This document shows, piece by piece, positions 13,235 through 17,709 of a DNA stretch of 17,709 nt (positions are counted from its first letter, which is position 1; every line of letters starts with the position of its first letter). Location: NCBI GenBank assembly GCA_035542775.1, contig DATKKX010000279.1, positions 1 to 17,709 on the forward strand, read 5' to 3'. The stretch comes from DATKKX01 sp035542775 (GTDB lineage Bacteria > Planctomycetota > Phycisphaerae > UBA1845 > UTPLA1). Under the pieces are notes generated by a model. That model worked only from the letters and a program-made list of their open reading frames with translations, searched no databases and had not been told where the DNA came from. The position numbers and the translations under genes are program-made.

Positions 13235-14539
13235 CTAAGGGGCCATCGGGGCCACCTGGACGGCATTCCTCAAAGCATGCGATTCCGGCGTTTTCACCCA
13301 TTGCGAGCCTCGCAGTGCCAAGCCGCTGGCCACCGTCCAGGCCGGCTGGATACTCCGACGGTCGCGCCCGCCCAGCAGACCAAGCCGCCCCACGCCGCGG
13401 AGCGGATGTCCGATGGTGCAGGGGACATCCACGGCCTCCCCGACGATCTTCGCCAGCGACGGTTCATGGGCCTCGCCGCCGACGAAAGTCAGACTCTCGG
13501 GACGCTGCCCGCGGAAAGTCACCGCGAAGTAGCGCAGGCACAGTTGCACATCGCGGGCCAACCTCTCGACGAGGGGCCGGACCGCATCGGAGACCGCGGC
13601 CTGCACGTCATCCGGCACGGGGTTGGCGTCACCGGCCCTGCGGCCCCCGGAGCCGCGCATGATCCGAATACGTAAATCAGCGGCCTCCTCCCGGGAGATG
13701 CTCAGGGTCTGGGCCACGGCGTTGCTGAAGTGCTCGCCGCCGACGTCGATCACCTTCAGGAAGGTCAGCTCGGCGCCATGGGTGACCACGATCGAGGTCC
13801 CGCGCCAGCCCACGTCCATGAACACGTTCACGGCCTGGGCATCCTCCGCCCGGCGAAGGTAACGGACGAAGCTCCTGGCCACAGCGCACGGCGTGATGTC
13901 AAGGGCGATGGGCCGGAGCTTGCAGGCCTCGAGCAGTTCGAGGCGGGCGCGTACCTCGTCGTCGGGAGACGCGAAGACGATGATCTCCTGTTTGAGCTCG
14001 TTTCCGTGCCGGACCTCGCCGGCCACGATGAACCGAAACTGTGCGCTCTGTCCACCCAGATCAAACCGGTCCTTGGCCTCGAATTCGACCGCGGTGGCCA
14101 GCTCCTCGGGCGGCATCTTGGGCAGGCGAATGCTCTTCATCTGGAACGAGCTGATGCCCATGGCGCTCACCGCATCGCGGCCCTGAAAGGGCTGTTGGCG
14201 CAAGGCCTCGCTCAGGGCCCGCTCAATGGCGGCCTGGCGCTCGGAGGGATCTTCCACGGACAAGGGAATCTGGTGGTGCGCCGCGGCCACCACCGCCGGA
14301 TGGCCGGCATCGTCCGAAAACTGCAGGAGCTTGATGCTCGACGTGCCGATGTCCACACCGATAGGGCCATGCTTTGGGCGTCGTCTGAACAACTCAATCC
14401 CCCAGATAGCGCCGGTCGTCCCCCCCGAACTCTCGATCCTCTGCCGATCACCCCTCGACAGCTCCTCAGGTTTCATCTCGCCAGCAGCACTCTTGGATTC
14501 CCCGTCTTCAGTGGGAACTCGGCTGTCCCAAGTTGGCAT
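13235..14539 (-). CDS. pilM: PilM-like actin-fold platform protein
   Basis: The protein is 434 residues, cytoplasmic, of the FtsA/PilM actin-like ATPase family; it links PilN to the motor. The nucleotide motifs are recognisable: phosphate-1 IGVDIGTSSIKLLQF (60-74), phosphate-2 FMDVGWRGTSIVV (240-252) and an adenosine-type loop FVGGEA (352-357). FEAKDRF and MPPEELATAVEFEAK (142-159) also fit PilM. The ATG at 14539, 19 bp after the GspH-like gene, is preferred to an in-frame start at 14665 that would overlap that gene by 107 bp. The first 58 residues, before the LFRRRPKHGPIGVDIG core start, form a hydrophilic extension not usual in PilM, and the true start could be the ATG at 14479. A loop with Gly/Arg repeats sits near 294-303. 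Confidence 0.9.
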   Translation of the reverse strand: MPTWDSRVPTEDGESKSAAGEMKPEELSRGDRQRIESSGGTTGAIWGIELFRRRPKHGPIGVDIGTSSIKLLQFSDDAGHPAVVAAAHHQIPLSVEDPSERQAAIERALSEALRQQPFQGRDAVSAMGISSFQMKSIRLPKMPPEELATAVEFEAKDRFDLGGQSAQFRFIVAGEVRHGNELKQEIIVFASPDDEVRARLELLEACKLRPIALDITPCAVARSFVRYLRRAEDAQAVNVFMDVGWRGTSIVVTHGAELTFLKVIDVGGEHFSNAVAQTLSISREEAADLRIRIMRGSGGRRAGDANPVPDDVQAAVSDAVRPLVERLARDVQLCLRYFAVTFRGQRPESLTFVGGEAHEPSLAKIVGEAVDVPCTIGHPLRGVGRLGLLGGRDRRSIQPAWTVASGLALRGSQWVKTPESHALRNAVQVAPMAP

Positions 14540-14558
14540 TCCGTGATGTTGACTGCCC

Positions 14559-15200
14559 TTAGTGGCTGGTGGACGTAGGCGCCACCACAGCGAGAGCAGT
14601 CGTCGTGGCGGTAGTAGTCGCCGCAGCGACACCCGAATTCGGATCGGCAGGCGAGCCAAGACCAACGGGAACAGCCTCCGCGACAGTCGCCAGCACCTTG
14701 GTCAATCCCTTGGTCACCGTCGTCTTCGCACCGACCGGCTGCACGGTCACTTCGTATTTCTGCCCGGCCGAGCTCACCTGAAGCACGGCCGCCGTCGTCT
14801 GGTCAGTGGTGCCGAGGGAATTGAAGCCGAGAATGCTGTCGCCGCCGAGATCGTAAGCAATCAGCTGCACACTCTTGAGGCCGGCATTGCCGGTCGGACC
14901 AAAGCTGACCACGTAGGGCTGATGCGTCGTCGGATGGGTGATCGGCGTATCCGGCGTCGCCGCCCGGGCCAGCCAGTACTCATTGCCGGTGGCATAGACC
15001 TTGATGACGATCGGGTCATCCGGCCGGGCGATGGCCAGGCTTCGGGCGTATTCCACGTCCGCCGCGAACATCTCGGCCGCCAGCCGGCCCTGCTCGGTGG
15101 CGGCGGCATCGCTCGTCGCCAGGGCCACCAGGCTGAGAATCGCAACTATGGCGATCACCACAATCAACTCGGTATACGTGAATGCTGCTCGTTCGCTCAT
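14559..15200 (-). CDS. GspH-like pseudopilin
   Basis: The protein is 213 residues with a class III prepilin leader. The predicted cleavage is between Ala6 and Phe7 in RAAFTYTELIVVIAIVAIL; mature Glu5 is present (Glu11) and a hydrophobic helix runs to about 28. GspH/FimT-type features follow: a helix with EQGRLAAEMFAADVEYARSLAIAR (36-59) and a beta-rich C-terminal domain. The -1 residue is Ala rather than the usual Gly, and the +3 residue is Tyr. The C-terminus (191-213) is a Thr/Ala/Ser tail that looks disordered. The ATG at 15200 has GGGGGA about 7 nt upstream. It would be a minor pilin at the fibre tip, processed by a PilD-type peptidase not encoded here. Confidence 0.88.
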   Translation of the reverse strand: MSERAAFTYTELIVVIAIVAILSLVALATSDAAATEQGRLAAEMFAADVEYARSLAIARPDDPIVIKVYATGNEYWLARAATPDTPITHPTTHQPYVVSFGPTGNAGLKSVQLIAYDLGGDSILGFNSLGTTDQTTAAVLQVSSAGQKYEVTVQPVGAKTTVTKGLTKVLATVAEAVPVGLGSPADPNSGVAAATTTATTTALAVVAPTSTSH

Positions 15201-15359
15201 CGCTCATCCCCCAACAGTCCGGCCGGCCATCCGGCGGGCGCGGCCTCAGAATCCGAGAACATCACCGCTCGACGCAGCGATCTCCCGGCGTTCCTCGTGG
15301 GCCACGCGCCGCGGCGGGCAGACCCGGAGCCGACTCCAGTTCGCGCGACTGGGTTGGTG
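15201..15359. other. Intergenic gap, nothing recognised
   Basis: This 159-bp gap lies between the small membrane protein gene and the GspH-like gene. I see no convincing promoter, terminator, RNA gene or ORF in it apart from the GspH-like ribosome-binding site at its left end. A promoter for the downstream pil genes could lie here. Confidence 0.5.
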
Positions 15360-15656
15360 CTACTTCGGACGGCTCCGCCCGGCTGAGGATTTATCGGTGG
15401 TCTCCGCCTGCGTCTGCACCTTGATCGGCTTGTTCCGCAGGTGGTCAAGAATGCTGGCCAACAGCTCGTTCGTCTTCTGGGCTTCCGCGATCACCGAATA
15501 GCGTTGGGCGCCTGCGTCCGGTATCTGGGCCATGGCAGAGGGCAGCATACTCGGACGCGCCTGCCACAGCTCGACGGCGATCACTGTCAGCAACACAGCG
15601 ATCACGGTCAGCAGACACCGTGTGAAACGATCCAGTCGAACTTCCTGGCTGCTCAT
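15360..15656 (-). CDS. Small one-pass membrane protein of unknown function
   Basis: The protein is 98 residues, with a short basic cytoplasmic start, one membrane helix (about 12-31), and an otherwise hydrophilic rest with a helical stretch (about 53-77, SVIAEAQKTNELLASILDHLRNK) and a Lys/Ser/Thr-rich tail. The start is well supported: GGAGGT about 7 nt before the ATG at 15656, and only 12 bp after the preceding stop. I do not recognise a family. Its place between a PilX-like gene and a GspH-like gene, and the helix-plus-coiled-coil shape, suggest an accessory role in pseudopilus assembly, but this is context only. Confidence 0.75.
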   Translation of the reverse strand: MSSQEVRLDRFTRCLLTVIAVLLTVIAVELWQARPSMLPSAMAQIPDAGAQRYSVIAEAQKTNELLASILDHLRNKPIKVQTQAETTDKSSAGRSRPK

Positions 15657-15668
15657 GGCATTACCTCC

Positions 15669-17003
15669 TCAGTTTTCCTGCCAACTGAGATACGTGATGG
15701 GCGCAAGCCCGGTCGAAGCGTTGGCGAAATCCCAAAACGTCGCGCGGGCACAGTCCCAAGTGAAGTTGTACGACCCGGTGGATTTCAGCAGATTGAATCC
15801 TCTTTTCAGAATGCACGCCCCGGTGACATTTAGCCTCGTGCCGTTCTTGTTGTTGTCCATGATCACGGTGGAGACGTACAGGGAACCAACGACCGTCGTC
15901 GTGGTGTTGTCTTTTTGAGCAACCAGGTTTCCGATGATCACCAGGGCGGGATAATCCTGGACGGCAGTCAGTTGGACGGTGTCACCGTTGAGTTGACAAT
16001 TGCCCGTGATGACTAGCGTGGCGTTCACGACCGTGCCGTTGTTAAGCGAAAGATTGCCCGACCTGGTCACGATGCGCCCGGGATTGGTGGCCATCGTCGC
16101 ATCCAGCGCCGCATTCAGAGTCGCGGATTTGGTCGCATCGATGTTACTATCGCTGTAGGCATAGGCCGTGTAAGTGTTGCCGTTGACGGTGTAGGAGGCA
16201 TAATTCGCCGCGCTAAACGACGGGAGGCTGTAAGAGCTGACCCAGCCGGTCACCGAGGTGGGCGGACCCGATCCTCCGCAGCTCATCCAACAGAGCCAGT
16301 CGGTCGCCGTGACAGCGCCGTTGCACCACCCATATCCCCAGAGTTGTCCACCATTGGCATGCACATTGCCATACACGTTCACCGAAGACGGTACCTCGAA
16401 TGACCCTCCACTCATCAGCGAGGCATCGCCGAGCAGGGCATACGGTATCTTGACCTTGTTCTGCGCCGGCCGGATAACCTTTGCCGTCACCGTGTGCTTG
16501 CCGCGGATGCTGCTGTCGGGATTCTTGGCCACGCCTACAGCGGTGATCGTGAAAGTGTCTGAGTTGGTCGCATCCTGAGCGACCGTCACGTCGGTGTAGT
16601 CGTTGGTGGAATCGACGGCGATGCCCGTGGCTCCGTGCCAGTAGTCGCAGCCTCCCACCGTGGTGGGAGGATACATCAGGAAGTGGGAGGCGATGCCCAC
16701 GCCGGACTCGGCCAGGTACTGGGCCCGCACGCCTCCGTACCGGTTCACGGCCTCCGGCATGACCGTGCTGTGCTCGGTCAAGTAGGCCCAGCCCAGCGCC
16801 GTCACGACCGCGGTGAACCCCAACACCAGGATCAGGATGTAACTCCGCCGCCTCAGCGAGGGGCGGGATGGAAAAGAGAAAGATGAAGGATGAGAGATGA
16901 AGGATGAAACGGCGCCGCCGGATGGACGGTGAGACCAAATCAGGGGCGGTTCCTCGCTCACCCCCCACTCTCTCTCATCCATCTCTAATCGGTCTTTGTT
17001 CAT
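15669..17003 (-). CDS. PilX-like pilus assembly protein
   Basis: As drawn, the protein has 444 residues. The recognisable part starts at about residue 51: a basic stretch RRR, a membrane helix ILILVLGFTAVVTALGWAYL (56-75) and then GGVRAQYLAESGVGIASHFL (90-109), the PilX/GspK N-terminal pattern. The rest is a long beta-rich exported domain ending in repeated LVIxGN-type strands (about 315-395), like the C-terminal domain (DUF7305-like) of large PilX-family proteins. It is rich in Thr, Asn and Ser, unlike its neighbours. Residues 1-50 are encoded by an inverted-repeat element and read FISHPSSFSFPSRPS. No ATG, GTG or TTG occurs in frame between the repeat and the membrane helix, only a CTG (residue 50). 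The true start is uncertain; ATG 17003, ATG 16982, GTG 16958 or the CTG are candidates. Confidence 0.75.
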   Translation of the reverse strand: MNKDRLEMDEREWGVSEEPPLIWSHRPSGGAVSSFISHPSSFSFPSRPSLRRRSYILILVLGFTAVVTALGWAYLTEHSTVMPEAVNRYGGVRAQYLAESGVGIASHFLMYPPTTVGGCDYWHGATGIAVDSTNDYTDVTVAQDATNSDTFTITAVGVAKNPDSSIRGKHTVTAKVIRPAQNKVKIPYALLGDASLMSGGSFEVPSSVNVYGNVHANGGQLWGYGWCNGAVTATDWLCWMSCGGSGPPTSVTGWVSSYSLPSFSAANYASYTVNGNTYTAYAYSDSNIDATKSATLNAALDATMATNPGRIVTRSGNLSLNNGTVVNATLVITGNCQLNGDTVQLTAVQDYPALVIIGNLVAQKDNTTTTVVGSLYVSTVIMDNNKNGTRLNVTGACILKRGFNLLKSTGSYNFTWDCARATFWDFANASTGLAPITYLSWQEN

Positions 17004-17033
17004 CCTTCGTCCTTGCGCCGTTATCCTTCATGG
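16867..17033. repeat. Imperfect inverted-repeat element over the PilX-like gene start
   Basis: The left arm holds two direct copies of GATGAAGGATGA (16882-16893 and 16896-16907, period 14). The right arm holds two inverse copies, TCATCCTTCGTC (17000-17011, one mismatch) and TTATCCTTCATG (17021-17032, two mismatches), and an additional TCATCC/ATCTC stretch at 16974-16986. The arms could pair into a long imperfect hairpin. Repeats of this TTCATCC type, giving peptides like FILHPSS, recur in some planctomycete genomes as I recall. It spans the start of the PilX-like gene and reaches the stop of the upstream prepilin gene. It may be a MITE-like or REP-like palindrome. Confidence 0.6.
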
Positions 17034-17708
17034 TGACGTGTATACCTGGTTTATCGTCACCGTGGGATACGCGGCGAAGCCGTCCCAAATGGAGTAATAC
17101 TTTCGCCGCACTCTGCTCTGGGTGCCGGAGGGCGCGATCCTCGTATCCGCCAGAAACAGATAATCGCCGGGGGCTTTGGGACTTGCGGCGACCTGGAAAG
17201 CGACCTGGTCGGCCCCGGTCCCGATGGCAAATCGCACGTCGACCGTCCGCGTGTTGGTCAGGCTCGGATACCCGGAGAGGCTGACCGATTGCACGTCCGA
17301 GGCCCACACCACGGACTGCAAGCTCGAGGCCGAGATCTGCGCCTGCAGGGTCGTGTAACTCGTGAAGTTGGTGTAGGTCACCGCGGTAGAGGCGGCGCTG
17401 GCGGCGTTGGTGTATTGATAGAGGATCTGCTTGGCGGACGAGTCGTATCGAATGACGGCCACTTCGTTCAGCGTCATATGGTCGTCGGCGTTGGCATCCC
17501 GCACCCACAGCGTCACGCCCGCCGACTGGACCTGGCCGATGGCCCGGGACTCCCGGACAGTCTCACCGATCTGGTTTAGCGCATAATGACCGGCCGACAC
17601 GGTATCGCGAATGTCCCGCGTTTCCTGCGACGCGTTGGCAATGGCGAACACCAGGGTGGCGCCACCGGTGGCGGCCAGGGCGCTGACGGCGGCGGCGGCA
17701 AGCAGTTC
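17028..17708 (-). CDS. PilW/GspJ-like prepilin, N-terminus cut by window edge
   Basis: The frame is open to the right edge, with 226 residues visible. The first residues, ELLAAAAVSALAATGGATLVFAI, are the start of a type IV prepilin helix; the Glu is the conserved mature Glu5, so the leader and cleavage site lie a few codons outside the window. An in-frame GTG at 17651 lies inside the pilin helix and is not the start. The rest resembles PilW/GspJ minor pilins: a helix with AGHYALNQIGETVRESRAIG and then a beta-rich domain with RRKYYSI near the end. The gene stops at a TGA at 17028, 24 bp before the ATG of the PilX-like gene, inside the inverted repeat. Codons are GC-rich like its neighbours. 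PilW versus GspJ cannot be settled here. Confidence 0.8.
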   Translation of the reverse strand, partial: ELLAAAAVSALAATGGATLVFAIANASQETRDIRDTVSAGHYALNQIGETVRESRAIGQVQSAGVTLWVRDANADDHMTLNEVAVIRYDSSAKQILYQYTNAASAASTAVTYTNFTSYTTLQAQISASSLQSVVWASDVQSVSLSGYPSLTNTRTVDVRFAIGTGADQVAFQVAASPKAPGDYLFLADTRIAPSGTQSRVRRKYYSIWDGFAAYPTVTINQVYTSP

Positions 17709-17709
17709 C

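Noticed and set aside
14540..14665. Longer PilM start overlapping the GspH-like gene
   Set aside because: It would overlap the pseudopilin by 107 bp and adds an Arg/Leu-rich stretch that mirrors the other gene's frame.
17649..17651. GTG as the start of the PilW/GspJ-like prepilin
   Set aside because: The frame continues upstream into the conserved pilin helix with Glu5, so this codon is internal.
1..17709. tRNA, rRNA, CRISPR array, transposase or integrase genes
   Set aside because: I saw no cloverleaf-like, repeat-spacer or transposase sequences on either strand; the only repetitive region is the inverted repeat at 16867-17033.

Overview
The window is a GC-rich, very compact stretch in which every supportable gene lies on the minus strand, so transcription runs from high to low coordinates. 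It encodes most of a type IV pilus / type II-secretion-like machine, with a signal-transduction block set inside it. The secretin and a TPR lipoprotein show a diderm envelope. The mix of a PilMNO-secretin core, a PilX-like protein and an FISHPSSF-type repeat peptide reminds me of Planctomycetota, possibly Phycisphaerae. That is a judgement from memory of similar loci; no marker gene here proves it.

Layout in transcription order. (1) 17708-14559, minor pilin region: a PilW/GspJ-like prepilin cut by the window edge, a PilX-like protein whose 5' end runs through an inverted-repeat element, a small one-pass membrane protein, and a GspH-like pseudopilin. (2) 14539-8799, assembly platform and outer-membrane pore: PilM, PilN, PilO, a PilP/GspC-like periplasmic linker and a PilQ/GspD-type secretin with an unusual C-terminal extension. 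(3) 8802-7429, a TPR lipoprotein, possibly a pilotin, overlapping both neighbours by 4 bp. (4) 7432-3028, signalling block: a PAS-containing membrane histidine kinase, a stand-alone receiver, a GAF/HD-GYP protein overlapping the receiver gene by 8 bp, and a STAS protein. (5) 2904-1, motors: the PilB/GspE assembly ATPase followed by the PilT retraction ATPase, which runs off the left edge.

Inferred working: pseudopilins assemble on the PilMNO-linker platform, PilB extends and PilT retracts, and the fibre exits through the secretin. The kinase, receiver, c-di-GMP phosphodiesterase and STAS protein are placed to control this. PilB carries an N-terminal MshEN-like domain, a class that can bind c-di-GMP, so a local c-di-GMP loop is plausible but unproven. 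No PilC/GspF platform protein or PilD prepilin peptidase is present; one or both probably lie just outside.

Non-coding DNA is scarce. No gap between genes exceeds about 160 bp. Several gaps hold GC-rich stem-loops without a U-tract (2923-2980, 3397-3415, 5800-5820, 11033-11048). I found no tRNA, rRNA, CRISPR, transposase or origin. The many long plus-strand reading frames are antisense shadows of the GC-rich genes.
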